NCBI GenBank assembly: GCA_964213345.1
Contig: CAXOVX010000022.1
Span: 1-64,000 of the forward strand
Length of the DNA: 64,000 nucleotides
DNA from: CAXOVX01 sp964213345
GTDB lineage: Bacteria > Pseudomonadota > Alphaproteobacteria > Rickettsiales > Midichloriaceae
Direction: 5' to 3'
The position numbers were made by a program, and so were the translations under genes. Positions 1 to 8,339 of the stretch are shown here, piece after piece (within the stretch, counting starts at the first letter, position 1; every line of letters begins with the position of its first letter). The notes beneath the pieces were generated by a model. That model was not told the DNA's origin. It saw only the letters and a list, made by a program, of their open reading frames with translations, and searched no databases.

Positions 1-568
1 AAAATTGTGTGTAATTTCAGGCCATAAAACCAACCGGTGCTTGTTCTACTTTTTGCGGCAATTCCACGAAAAACCTTATGTCTAGTGCCACGTGAGCCTT
101 GCACATCTCAAGTGGCGTAGAGTCCACAAATTGGATACCAGTAACTTCTCCAGTAATACATCGCAATAAGCAACATAATATAGGCAAAATACGCTTCAAT
201 ACGGCTACAAACCTATCATACAACAATAAATTTTCGAAATCTCTCCGGTGTTTTACATACACATAAAACAACTAAACTCACTCTCTTGGTAGCCTAATAG
301 AGTAAGTTTAGTTCTAGTCACTATCTCGCTAAGACTCATATGCCCATTCCTGCACATATGGTTTTTCTTATCCTTCTTTATGTATTCCAATAAATGGGCT
401 CTCCACAAGGGGACGAATCCTTTGCAAAAATCATCAACATAACAATATATTCCTGAAAAATCTGTTCCCATATGATACCTGTTTGTTAGGGTTTATCGTC
501 TTTTTCAAACAGATATCATATGTTCTTCTTGTCGCAATATATTATTCATTCCTTATCCTTAGTTCGGG
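1..568 (-). mobile_element. IS982-family element, degraded copy A (runs off left edge)
   Basis: Reading the minus strand, two broken frames (253-471 and 17-271) encode pieces of an IS982-type transposase: an N-terminal part with YCYVDDFCKGF and NGHMSLSEIVT, then a part with GIQFVDSTPLE and a relic of the STGWFYGLKLH motif at 1-60. The frame is interrupted between the pieces. The outer end at about 552-568 carries CTTATCC-TAGTTCGGG, matching the terminal inverted repeat of copies C and D. The element continues beyond position 1. It is a pseudogene copy: no intact reading frame. Confidence 0.8.
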
Positions 569-634
569 AGTTTTACTAAATATAACATAACTTTTCCCTG
601 CAGGCTTGGATACTAATGGAGCTCCGATTCTGGG

Positions 635-745
635 ACTGATGCTGGATGGTTTGTATTTTCAGGAGTTAAAGACGCTATTATTTGAATGATTTTAGCTAAG
701 GAATGTGCCTTATAGACTGCGTTTAAAATTTATTATTTAAGTTGC
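635..745. repeat. Dispersed repeat shared with 31920-32037
   Basis: About 110 bases beginning GGGACTGATGCTGGATGG and ending GTTTAAAATTTATTATTT recur with few changes at 31920-32037. At both places an IS5-type remnant on the minus strand follows. I read it as flanking sequence carried along when a composite IS region was duplicated; it does not code for a protein I recognise. Confidence 0.7.
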
Positions 746-935
746 AGCAATAAGCACTTAAATAGCCCATGAACTCCGTAACCTTTGTAATTAGCTGGCA
801 ACTTAACTGCTGATAACTCACCACTAATTGCCGCAAAATCAAATAATGCCTCGAAACTCCTCTATTGATTATCCCTAGATACCAACTCTTCCAAACTCAC
901 CATTATTATTTAACTTAATACCATTTGTCCACCAT
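746..935 (-). mobile_element. IS5-family transposase remnant, N-terminal part only
   Basis: Minus-strand translation with one internal stop gives MVSLEELVSRDNQ, then FEALFDFAAISGELSAVKLPANYKGYGVHGLFKC, which resembles the N-terminal domain of IS5-family transposases common in Rickettsia. The rest of the gene is missing. The same N-terminal stretch is present, followed by much more of the gene, at 32085-32995, so this copy looks like an internally deleted sister. Confidence 0.7.
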
Positions 936-939
936 ATAT

Positions 940-1005
940 CTTGCCCACCTACATGAATAATACCTTTTATCTCATCTCGCAACAGCCCCTTAAAGGCTAA
1001 CAAAG
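940..1005 (-). mobile_element. IS110 sliver adjoining IS5 remnant
   Basis: The complement of this stretch (GGGGCTGTTGCGAGATGAG onward to GTGGGCAAGATAT) matches the IS110 transposase segment at 1981-2035. It sits immediately upstream of the IS5 transposase start, as also at 33000-33075. This indicates that an IS5 element once inserted into an IS110 gene. Confidence 0.6.
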
Positions 1006-1557
1006 AGGAATCATATGGAAATAGATTTTACAGGAATATATTGTTATGTTGATGATTTTTGCAAAGGATGTATAACTTGGTTGGAAATACATTTATAAAA
1101 GGCAAGGACAACGAAAGGCAAGAGGAGTAGGAGGGGCAATATGACCCTTAGTGAGGTGGTGACTATAATATTAGGCTACCAAGAAAGTAAGTTTAGTTGT
1201 TTTAAACTATCAATATGTGTATGTAAAACACCGGAGAGATTTCAAAGATTTATTGTTGTACGATAGGTTTGTAGCCGCATTGAAGCGTATTTTGCCTATA
1301 TTATGTTGCTTATGCAATGCATTACCGGAGAAGTTACTGGTATCCAATTTGTGGACTCTACACCCCTTGAGACGTGCAAGGCTCTACGTGGCACTAGACA
1401 TAAGGGTTTTCGTAGAATTACTACAAAAAGTAGAACAAGCACCGGTTGGTTTTATGGCCTGAAATTACACACAATTTTCAATGATAAAAGTAAGCTTGTA
1501 TCCATAAGAATTACGTCTGGTAATGTAGATGACAGAAAGCTGGTACTTAGCATGGTT
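1006..1557 (+). mobile_element. IS982-family element, degraded copy B
   Basis: Plus-strand fragments include MEIDFTGIYCYVDDFCKG (about 1015), LSEVVTIILGYQESKFSCF (about 1150-1200), YVKHRRDFKDLLLYDRF (1217 onward) and GEVTGIQFVDSTPLETCKAL...GWFYGLKLHTIFNDKSKLVSIRI (1303-1560). The reading frame shifts several times and both terminal repeats are missing. The 3' part stops abruptly where IS110 coding sequence begins, so it was truncated by another element or by a rearrangement. Confidence 0.8.
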
Positions 1558-2225
1558 TAGCCAAAACAGATCGTGTTGATTGTAAGCTTTTATACGATTA
1601 CACAGCAACATTTGCTTTATCTGCCAAAGTAGAATATCACTCAAAATCTCAAAAAACCCTGCACTCATTAATACAACGAAGAGAGTAATTGATTTCGTTT
1701 AAGATTCATGATATTGCAAGACTTGAGACTGAATGTAATACCTTGATTGTGAAACTCTATTAAATTACATTTGGAACATCTAGAAAAACAATTGGATGAG
1801 ATAAAGGCCTCTATTCAAGGGCTTTGCGATAATGATCTAGAAATAAAAGGAAAAATAACTAAACTGACTTCTATTCCTGGAATTGGCCTGATAGCCGCAA
1901 CTACTGCTATATGCGAATTGCCACAGTTAGGTAGCACTCATTTGAGACAGCTGGCTTCTTTAGCTGGTGTTGCCCCTTATGAGGCTGTTGCGAGATGAGA
2001 TAAATTAAGGCATTATTCATGTAAGTGGGCAAGATATAGGGACTGTTGCCGAAAAACATAAATTCTGTATATGGCAGCCGTTGCTTCTTTACGTCGCAAT
2101 AAAAAAATTCAAGATTTCTACTCTAGACTGATCTATAATCATAAACCTCCTAAAGTCACTCTCGTATGCGTAAACTTCCGGCCTTCATGCATGCTTCGAT
2201 CAAAAACTATACTGTTTGGATATAA
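1558..2225 (+). mobile_element. IS110-family transposase, degraded
   Basis: The start reads AKTDRVDCKLLYDYTA, a typical IS110 DEDD-transposase segment. It is followed at 1771-1998 by an open stretch with LTSIPGIGLIAATTAICELPQ and LASLAGVAPYEAVAR, the C-terminal helix-hairpin-helix and serine-transposase region. After a frameshift the tail reads MAAVASLRRNKKIQDFYSRLIYNHKPPKVTL and ends ASIKNYTVWI with a stop at 2223-2225. The N-terminal third is missing and there are several frameshifts, so the element is dead. It is joined directly to IS982 copy B. Confidence 0.8.
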
Positions 2226-2290
2226 TTAATTAATTTTGCCTTTTTCAAATAATTTTAATTAATTATATCCTTATTTGAAAAAGGCAAAAT
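2218..2290. repeat. Interleaved pair of perfect inverted repeats
   Basis: Arm A, 2218-2233 (GGATATAATTAATTAA), is the exact complement of 2255-2270. Arm B, 2233-2251 (ATTTTGCCTTTTTCAAATA), is the exact complement of 2272-2290. The order is A-B-A'-B', so the two hairpins cannot both form as simple stems. The structure sits over the stop codon of the IS110 remnant. Confidence 0.85.
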
Positions 2291-2299
2291 ATAAGACTA

Positions 2300-2960
2300 A
2301 ACAACACTACCGCTACACAATCACAATAGCCTATATAGCTACTTTGAGCTGATTGTGTGTTGTAATTTTTACCTCCTTTCTTCCTGACTTCTATTACTGA
2401 TGCTTGGGGTTGTAGTGCATCGCTGCTATAATCTAGCTATAAAGTTCTCCTTCGGAATATCTTCTACCTGAGATGAAATCATATATGATTCTTGCCTTTT
2501 TTCGCATATCCATGCTTTTTATAAAGATATTTCTGTATTCCACTTTCGTCAATATACACCAAATTATCTCAAGATATTGATGATATTTTCTCTAAAAATT
2601 CTTCTTTCGTCTTGGGAATCTACTTCTTTATAAAGTGTTCTTTCTTTTGAAAATAAACCCCATCCTTTGAAAGGCACAACATATGCCAGTTGCAATCATT
2701 CCAACCATCGCACCTATTTCTTTCTGTGTCAAATTCGGATTTCCTGTAATAATTTGCATCTACTGTTCATAATTTGCTTTAGTTGGCTTATTGCCATTCG
2801 GACTTACATCGCCACTTTCTTTCTTCAGACTTTCCCAGCGAAATACCGATGTTTTGCTAATGCCTACCATCATACATACCTCTTCTATATCTTCTCCATC
2901 TTCAATTTGTTTAAGCGCTATCTCCCTAAAATCCTTGCTATATGGCCTTCCCATTTTAGC
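2300..2960 (-). mobile_element. IS630-family element, degraded copy 1
   Basis: On the minus strand, 2954-2760 encodes MGRPYSKDFREIALKQIEDGEDIEEVCMMVGISKTSVFRW, the N-terminal helix-turn-helix of an IS630-type transposase. Further along, 2720-2450 aligns at DNA level with copy 2 at 20320-20620 and carries the segment around QDNLVYIDESGIQKYLYK, including the catalytic DES of the DDE domain. Frames are broken and the C-terminal part fades out near 2300. Confidence 0.8.
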
Positions 2961-2964
2961 TACC

Positions 2965-3068
2965 TTAGTAATTATGCATTAAAATTCGTGGAAAAGGGAA
3001 ATTCTAAAAAAATACTTTGTATGCGTAAATTGCTCATGAAGCAAAGAGCGCTTGTTAAGGCTCCGTAA
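2965..3068 (+). mobile_element. IS110/IS1111-type C-terminal scrap
   Basis: The plus strand reads KFVEKGNSKKILCMRKLLMKQRALVKAP, resembling the extreme C-terminus of IS110-group transposases (pattern KKVAL-ACMRKLL). Nothing of the remaining gene is adjacent. The match is short, so the family call is tentative. Confidence 0.45.
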
Positions 3069-3191
3069 TTGTGAAAAAGAAGAGTAAAATAATAATCTTT
3101 AGAAGCTGCCATCTGCGCGGGTATAGGTTGCAAGCAAACACACCATCGTAGCACTTAAACACACATAACAAATAAAAAAAACAAAACGGAG

Positions 3192-3230
3192 AATTGCTCC
3201 TAGTGCCTCATTTAAAAGAAAATTGGGACT
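3192..3230 (-). repeat. PE-1 palindromic element, fragment
   Basis: AATTGCTCCTAGTGCCTCAT followed by GGGACT matches the end of PE-1 as seen at 6330-6365 and 20272-20302. Only one end survives. It abuts an IS630 fragment. Confidence 0.6.
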
Positions 3231-3231
3231 A

Positions 3232-3475
3232 TCCCTGGCCTTGCCCGCCATAGAAAATAAACGCTAACTTCCATAAATTACAAAACACGAGAAAAATGAT
3301 AAAAAGCAAAATGCCCATCTATTATACTTACCTCCTTATTCACCAGATTCAAAAACCCAATCAAGAAATTTTGGGCTAATTTAAAGATATTAGCAGCTAA
3401 AACATTAAAAAACACTTTTCTTTAGCTGATGCTGTAGATGCTGCTTTTAAAACACAACCATTTTCCATTTAAACA
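3232..3475 (+). mobile_element. IS630 C-terminal fragment
   Basis: This stretch parallels 20700-20937 of IS630 copy 2: TCCATAAATTACAAAACACG, then CTTACCTCCTTATTCACCAG (encoding LPPYSPDS, the region around the last catalytic acidic residue), then TTTAGCTGATGCTGTAGATG. Frames are broken. It is on the opposite strand to copy 1, so it is not simply that copy's missing end. Confidence 0.75.
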
Positions 3476-3764
3476 ACACACCACACTCTCTGGGATCAAA
3501 CAGCCATGAACTGCTGCGTCACTTCAACGAAATCCTCATATGCATATCAACACACCACAACTCTGTCTCCGCATGGGCTCCCCCCCTTGCCCCTAAGTAA
3601 GGGGTCTCCACAAAAGAGTCCTCTTTATACACGACTGAATCTTTCTCCTTAATCTTTCTTCTGTGTGAGTGCTGAGCCTAAAAACCCTCCACCCCCACCA
3701 GACTTCAGCTATAGAGCCTCCTATTTCTCTCTCCCTACCCGGGTTGCTTTCATAAATACCCTGA
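3476..3764. other. Non-coding spacer, C-rich on the plus strand
   Basis: I see no credible gene here. The plus strand is rich in C and T and poor in G, so the rpsA sense strand is G-rich. A small hairpin CCCCTAAGTAAGGGG lies at about 3589-3603. No run of T follows it in the rpsA direction, so it is not a clear terminator. Confidence 0.4.
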
Positions 3765-3930
3765 TTTTCTTGTAACTTTATCGAAGCCTAGCACTTTCAC
3801 ATCAACTCTATCACCAATAACGAACTTTATTCGGACTTTGTTCATCTTTATGCTTTGATATATTTCTGATTTTTCTACAAACACCACTAGATCGATACCT
3901 TCTCTTTTTGTATTTTTACCATAACACCAA
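3765..3930 (-). pseudogene. Decayed sixth S1 domain of rpsA
   Basis: Immediately after the rpsA stop the minus strand reads, in the plus-one frame, AVIGVMVKIQKE, and then after a second shift EGIDLVVFVEKSEIYQSIKMNK and VIGDRVDVKVLGFDKVTRKSG before a stop at about 3750. This fits the last S1 motif of alphaproteobacterial ribosomal protein S1, which ends in a pattern like F-VGDRVDAKV-FDK-TRK. Two frameshifts and the loss of the rest of the tail separate it from the functional gene, so it is best read as the eroded 3' end of rpsA. Confidence 0.75.
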
Positions 3931-5358
3931 TTACAGCTCTTCGGCTGCGAGTAACTTTTCCGCTAATTCTAATGGCTTATCTTTATTAACCTGTTTGATG
4001 CTAGCGGCGATTCGCTCCCTTGTTAAATCAATGTTGGTTACAACGCACTCTATGATATCGCCCTTGTGATATGCAACAACCGTTTCTTCTGGAGATTTGT
4101 CCCAACTTATTTCGCCTGAAGGAATCAGCAAGTTAATTGGAAACTCGGTATCCTTATCTCTTGTGCGTATTACGAACAAACCGAAATCAGCAACTCCACT
4201 AACTACAACCTCAACCTTAGTTTCCACTGGAGTTTCTTCTGCAAAAATTTCCCAACTATTTGGCTGACACCTTTTTACACTTAAACTAATACGATGTTTA
4301 TCTATATCAATATCAAGCACTAAGACTTCGACCTCATCACCCACTTTCAACAGCTTAGATGGATGTACATTTTTAGCCGTCCAATGTATCTCAGTATGAT
4401 ATACAAGCCCATCAACATTAGGTTCCAGCGAAACAAACGCCCCATAATCTGTGATGGCAATCACAAATCCCCTGTGTTTGCTGCCTACGCAGTACTTTTC
4501 CCTAATATCTTCCCAAGGGTTTTTTTCCAGTTGCTTACGTCCTACCGAAATACGTTGAGTATCGGGGTTATACTTAATCACCTGTACTTTAATCTTTTGA
4601 TTAAGCTTTAATATTTGCGAAGGATGTGAGATTTTTGACCACGAGATATCTGTAATATGTAACAAAGCATCTGTTGAACTAAGATCAATGAATGCCCCAT
4701 AGTCTGTAATATTTTTTACAACTCCCTCAAGCACCATGCCTTCTTTTATGCTCGCCAATAACTCTTCCTTAGCTTCTTTTCTAGAGTCTTCTAGAATAGC
4801 CCTTCTCGATACCACTACATTGCCATGTTCTTTATCCATTTTTAAAATTTTAAATGGTTGCGATATATTCATCAGCACTGATACATCCTTTATCGGTCTG
4901 ATATCGACTTGACTGCCAGGCAAGAATGCGACAATACCTCCCAATTCTACCGCGAATCCTCCCTTGACTTTCCCCATAATACTGCCCTTAACGCTGAGAT
5001 CTTTTGCGTACAACTCCTCAAACCCCCGCCATGCTTCATCACGCAAAGCTTTTTCACGACTCAAAACTGTCATGCCAGAGCGACCTTCGAACCTCTCTAC
5101 GTAAACATCAATCTCATCTCCTACTTTGACTTCACGGTTGTGGCCATCGATGCTAAACTCGCTCAAAGATATCCGACCTTCGCTTTTTAAGCCAACATCA
5201 ACGATTACAGCGTCTCTATCAATACCTACGACCATCCCCTTTACTATCTTCCCTTCTTGCTTTGTTGGATGTGTGTGCTTTGCTAAAAGAGCGGAGAAGT
5301 CTTCCACTATGTCAATGCTGTGTTCTTGATCTCCCTGTGTGTTTTTGAAAAAACTCAT
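3931..5358 (-). CDS. rpsA: 30S ribosomal protein S1 (C-terminally shortened)
   Basis: S1 binds mRNA on the small ribosomal subunit and helps initiation on structured or weakly Shine-Dalgarno messages. The 475 residues hold five S1/OB repeats at roughly 36-105, 120-190, 203-275, 288-362 and 375-455; repeats three and four carry the clear ITDYGAF signature. Most alphaproteobacterial S1 proteins are about 550-570 residues with six repeats. Here the sixth survives only as frameshifted sequence beyond the stop (3765-3930). The start MSFFKNTQGDQEHS fits the family. cmk lies 78 bases upstream on the same strand, the conserved cmk-rpsA order. Function is probably retained, since repeats 1-2 dock on the ribosome and 3-4 bind RNA in well-studied S1 proteins. 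Confidence 0.93.
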   Translation of the reverse strand: MSFFKNTQGDQEHSIDIVEDFSALLAKHTHPTKQEGKIVKGMVVGIDRDAVIVDVGLKSEGRISLSEFSIDGHNREVKVGDEIDVYVERFEGRSGMTVLSREKALRDEAWRGFEELYAKDLSVKGSIMGKVKGGFAVELGGIVAFLPGSQVDIRPIKDVSVLMNISQPFKILKMDKEHGNVVVSRRAILEDSRKEAKEELLASIKEGMVLEGVVKNITDYGAFIDLSSTDALLHITDISWSKISHPSQILKLNQKIKVQVIKYNPDTQRISVGRKQLEKNPWEDIREKYCVGSKHRGFVIAITDYGAFVSLEPNVDGLVYHTEIHWTAKNVHPSKLLKVGDEVEVLVLDIDIDKHRISLSVKRCQPNSWEIFAEETPVETKVEVVVSGVADFGLFVIRTRDKDTEFPINLLIPSGEISWDKSPEETVVAYHKGDIIECVVTNIDLTRERIAASIKQVNKDKPLELAEKLLAAEEL

Positions 5359-5436
5359 TTTATAATAAAATAACTAATAATGTTAATCTCAACGACCAAA
5401 AGGCGCAATGCACCGCCTTAGCAACACCAAATTATG

Positions 5437-6123
5437 CTATATTCCCTCTGCAACAAGCCCCAACTTCATCCCAATTCTTCCAACTACCAGTTCCACCACT
5501 TCATCTTCGCTAAGAGATGTAGTATCTACTACCAGGGCATCAAACGCTTGCTGAAGTGGAGCAACCTGCCTATTGCTATCACGCCAATCACGCTCCCTCA
5601 ATTCATCCAGTACCTTATCATATATAATACCTTTATATTGGGATTGCAACTGCTTAAATCTCCTTGAAGCTCTCACTTTTAATTCTGCCGTCAAAAAAAA
5701 TTTACAGTTTGCATCCGGAAATATCACAGTCCCCACATCTCTGCCATCAACAACAGCACCATTTTTTTTGTCACTATGCACATAAGAGCGCTGCAAATCT
5801 ACCAAAGACTCCCTAACTTCTTGATGCACTGCCACGATTGAAGATGCTTTTGTAACATCAGCATCGTAAAGCAATTGAATTGCGATGTTATACAAAGCAC
5901 TACTATCAATTGATTTTGCCAAAGCAGCTAGAGCATCAATATCTTCCAAAAAAATGCTTTTAGTAATAGCCAAGTACGCGAGATAGCGATATACAAGCCC
6001 CGTGCTAAAATAAGTAAAATCCAGCACTCTTGCTATCTTTTTTGCTACGGTACCTTTACCACTGGCAGCAGGCCCATCTATGCAAATTACTACCTTTTTT
6101 TTAAAAACTGAAATATTATCCAA
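5437..6123 (-). CDS. cmk: Cytidylate kinase
   Basis: Phosphorylates CMP and dCMP to the diphosphates using ATP, in the cytoplasmic pyrimidine salvage pathway. The 228 residues begin with a hydrophobic strand and P-loop VVICIDGPAASGKGT (about 11-25). The NMP-binding part follows (FSTGLVYRYLA), then DGRDVGTVIFPDANCKFFLTA and the LID-side arginines in RASRRFKQLQ and RERDWRDSNRQVAPL. Length and motif order are normal for the family. It precedes rpsA on the same strand, a widespread arrangement in alphaproteobacteria, and may be co-transcribed with it. Confidence 0.95.
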   Translation of the reverse strand: MDNISVFKKKVVICIDGPAASGKGTVAKKIARVLDFTYFSTGLVYRYLAYLAITKSIFLEDIDALAALAKSIDSSALYNIAIQLLYDADVTKASSIVAVHQEVRESLVDLQRSYVHSDKKNGAVVDGRDVGTVIFPDANCKFFLTAELKVRASRRFKQLQSQYKGIIYDKVLDELRERDWRDSNRQVAPLQQAFDALVVDTTSLSEDEVVELVVGRIGMKLGLVAEGI

Positions 6124-6251
6124 AACTTTCTTTTTGTACAGTTGGTGAATTTTGCAACTCTATGCATTTAGTTAATATACTTGCACAATTTTATCAATGT
6201 GTTTTTCTACTTTTGCTTTATTAATGCTCCTTGCCAACCCCTGGGCTAAAT

Positions 6252-6368
6252 CACACCAATCCCCCTCTCTCAACCGCGCTATAGGATTTAGGCTCAGTCA
6301 TGCATGCACTCCCTCATCCCCCCCGCCACTGCGCTTCTATTGCTCATTTAAAAATGGGACTTGGTATT
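6252..6368 (-). repeat. PE-1 palindromic element, copy A
   Basis: The right end reads ATTTAAAAATGGGACTTGGTAT and the left end CACCAATCCCCCTCTCTCAA, an imperfect inverted pair. The internal GGATTTAGGCTCAGTCATGCA and GCGCTTCTATTGCTCAT match other PE-1 copies in reverse orientation. It lies between cmk and the flavodoxin gene; both are minus-strand genes. Confidence 0.85.
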
Positions 6369-6391
6369 GTAATAATGTTTATGCTAGATAC

Positions 6392-6967
6392 TTATTTATT
6401 ATCAAAAAATTTAGCGGTTATGCTAGCAACTCTATTACCAAAGTATTTAGCAGTTGCTAAATCATCCTCAGTAACTTCATTGACCATCCCGGATTGTGTC
6501 ATCAAACCAAACGAACTTGCTAACCTGTTTAATCCAAGTTCTTTTGGGATGCCATTCTCATCTTTTACACTAAGTTTGTGATCAGAAAGTAAATCGAGTC
6601 CCACCCATATCATACCGTGCTGCATAGCAAAAACTGCGAGCTGAGTTAATACAGATAATCTACTCCCATCTAATCCTGCAGAATGTGTAAACCCTGCTGC
6701 TATTTTATTTTGCCATTTTCTCTGCCAAAATATATCGCCAGTTTTATCCAAAAAAGCTTTTAGCTCTGAGGCTACTGCTCCAAAATAAGTAGGAGAGCCA
6801 AAAATAATGGCATGAGAATCGTTTAGCTCATTTATTCTATCTTCAGCTTCCTGTACTGGAATCAAAATTGGATGCAGCCCAGCATCTGATATCCCATCAC
6901 TTATAGCCTCAGCAGCGTTTTTTACATGATAAAATCTACTATAATACAAAACAGATATTTTTAACAT
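6392..6967 (-). CDS. Flavodoxin-fold NAD(P)H oxidoreductase (WrbA-like)
   Basis: Predicted FMN-binding cytoplasmic protein of 191 residues. The start MLKISVLYYSRFYHVKNAAEAISDGI fits the phosphate-binding loop of the flavodoxin fold (pattern YYS-G/F-N/H), followed by HAIIFGSPTYFGAVASELKAFLDKTG at about 53-77, the typical second FMN loop of WrbA and related quinone reductases. FTHSAGLDGSRLSVLTQLAVFAMQHGMIWVG matches the third conserved region. WrbA proteins reduce quinones with NAD(P)H; whether this one does so is inferred from the family. It is 32 bases downstream of pdhA on the same strand. Confidence 0.82.
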   Translation of the reverse strand: MLKISVLYYSRFYHVKNAAEAISDGISDAGLHPILIPVQEAEDRINELNDSHAIIFGSPTYFGAVASELKAFLDKTGDIFWQRKWQNKIAAGFTHSAGLDGSRLSVLTQLAVFAMQHGMIWVGLDLLSDHKLSVKDENGIPKELGLNRLASSFGLMTQSGMVNEVTEDDLATAKYFGNRVASITAKFFDNK

Positions 6968-6999
6968 TTTATCCTCCCCATTTGGGTTTTAGTGTTTTA

Positions 7000-7968
7000 C
7001 TAATTTACGTAAATATTTCTGTATAGCTCTACTTCTGCGGGCTCTGGGCTATTTTGTGCAAATTCTGCAGCCTCCAATACTTTCTGCCTTACCTTCTTTT
7101 CGATATTTTTTATTTGCTCATCTGTGGTAAGATTTTTATCTTTCATGTGCTTCCTAAGTCCCTCTATTGGATCTTTTTGCTTGTATTTTTCTACTTCTTC
7201 TTTTGTCCTATATTTTGCAGGATCTGACATAGAGTGTCCTCTATATCTGTATGTTTTCATCTCAAGCAACATAGGTCCATTGCCACCTTTTATATACTCT
7301 ATAGCTTCGAAAGTAGCGTTATATACGGAAATAAAATCCATCCCATTTACGGACTTACCCAATATATCAAATGACATTCCTCTTTTATAAAGATCTGTGG
7401 AGAAGGTGGACCGCTCAATAGAAGTCCCCAAGGCATAGTAGTTATTTTCTATAATGTATAGTATTGGTAGATTCCACATCTTAGCCATATTAAAAGACTC
7501 ATAGACCTGTCCTTGGTTTGTGGCTCCATCACCAAACATGGCAATTGAAACATTGTTTTGCTGTTTATATTTAAAACTGAAAGCAATGCCGGTGCCTATA
7601 GACACTTGTGCACCAACTATGCCGTGTCCTCCATAAAATCCGTTAGGAACATCAAACATATGCATCGACCCCCCCTTACCTTTGGAGCAACCTGTTTCTC
7701 TTCCAAGAAGCTCTGCCATAACTACATTAGGATCACTACCAATTGCTAGCATCACTCCATGATCTCTGTAGCTTGTTATAATGGCATCTTTTGCCTTCAT
7801 GCATTTACACACCCCCACAGCAACAGCCTCTTGTCCTATATATAAGTGGCAAAATCCACCTATCAAGCCCATACCATATAATTGACCGGCTTTTTCTTCG
7901 AACCTACGCAATAACAACATTTCTTCGTAGCATTCATGGAGAAATGCTGTATCCAAGTGCATGTCCAT
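7000..7968 (-). CDS. pdhA: Pyruvate dehydrogenase E1 component, alpha subunit
   Basis: Thiamine-diphosphate subunit that, with the beta subunit, decarboxylates pyruvate and feeds acetyl-CoA to the TCA cycle. Visible are the N-terminal LLLRRFEEKAGQLYGMGLIGGFCHLYIGQEA, the ThDP motif from FGDGATNQGQVYESFNMA to IENN, and the mobile-loop region YRYRGHSMSDPAKYRTKEE. The frame is open to 8025. I prefer the ATG at 7966-7968 because AAGAG lies about 8 bases upstream and the preceding residues (MQAEQCLILINYLMLARVS) are not family-like. The gene for the beta subunit is not next to it here, unlike in many Rickettsiales. Confidence 0.93.
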   Translation of the reverse strand: MDMHLDTAFLHECYEEMLLLRRFEEKAGQLYGMGLIGGFCHLYIGQEAVAVGVCKCMKAKDAIITSYRDHGVMLAIGSDPNVVMAELLGRETGCSKGKGGSMHMFDVPNGFYGGHGIVGAQVSIGTGIAFSFKYKQQNNVSIAMFGDGATNQGQVYESFNMAKMWNLPILYIIENNYYALGTSIERSTFSTDLYKRGMSFDILGKSVNGMDFISVYNATFEAIEYIKGGNGPMLLEMKTYRYRGHSMSDPAKYRTKEEVEKYKQKDPIEGLRKHMKDKNLTTDEQIKNIEKKVRQKVLEAAEFAQNSPEPAEVELYRNIYVN

Positions 7969-8067
7969 ACTTACTCTTGCTAGCATGAGATAATTTATGA
8001 GTATCAAACACTGTTCAGCTTGCAAAAAGTTTTATAAAAAGCAAGCATTTTTTTAATGCGCTTACTT

Positions 8068-8200
8068 GTACTGAGTCCTATTTTTAAATAAGCACTAGGA
8101 GCGCAATGGTGAGAGCGAAGGAGTGTAGTGTTTAACTCTACATAACTGAGCTTGAATCCTGCAACATAACAACATGAACGTTAAAAGGGGGAATTGGTAT
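8068..8200 (+). repeat. PE-1 palindromic element, copy B
   Basis: Begins CTGAGTCCTATTTTTAAATA and ends TTAAAAGGGGGAATTGGTAT. The interior (AGCACTAGGAGCGCAATGGT, then CTGAGCTTGAATCCTGCAAC) matches the other copies. It lies in the divergent spacer between pdhA and the ankyrin gene. Confidence 0.9.
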
Positions 8201-8260
8201 GAGGTGCTTTATACGCAGCAATCAATATTAGCGTAAAGGAATTTTAATTTATATTTGATA

Positions 8261-8292
8261 TTTACATATTATATACAAAAATATACTATAAT
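8261..8292 (+). promoter_or_regulatory. Possible sigma70-type promoter for the ankyrin gene
   Basis: TTTACA at 8261-8266 and TATACT at 8283-8288 are separated by 16 bases; an alternative TATAAT lies at 8287-8292. The region is extremely AT-rich, so chance matches are likely. It is 50 bases upstream of the ankyrin start. Confidence 0.3.
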
Positions 8293-8339
8293 TCTTTGTA
8301 AAGATTTATAATATTTAACACTTATTTGAAATAATTGAT

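Noticed and set aside
2667..3068. Open frame of 133 codons on the plus strand
   Set aside because: It is mostly the antisense of the IS630 remnant; only its last 30 codons resemble an IS110 C-terminus.
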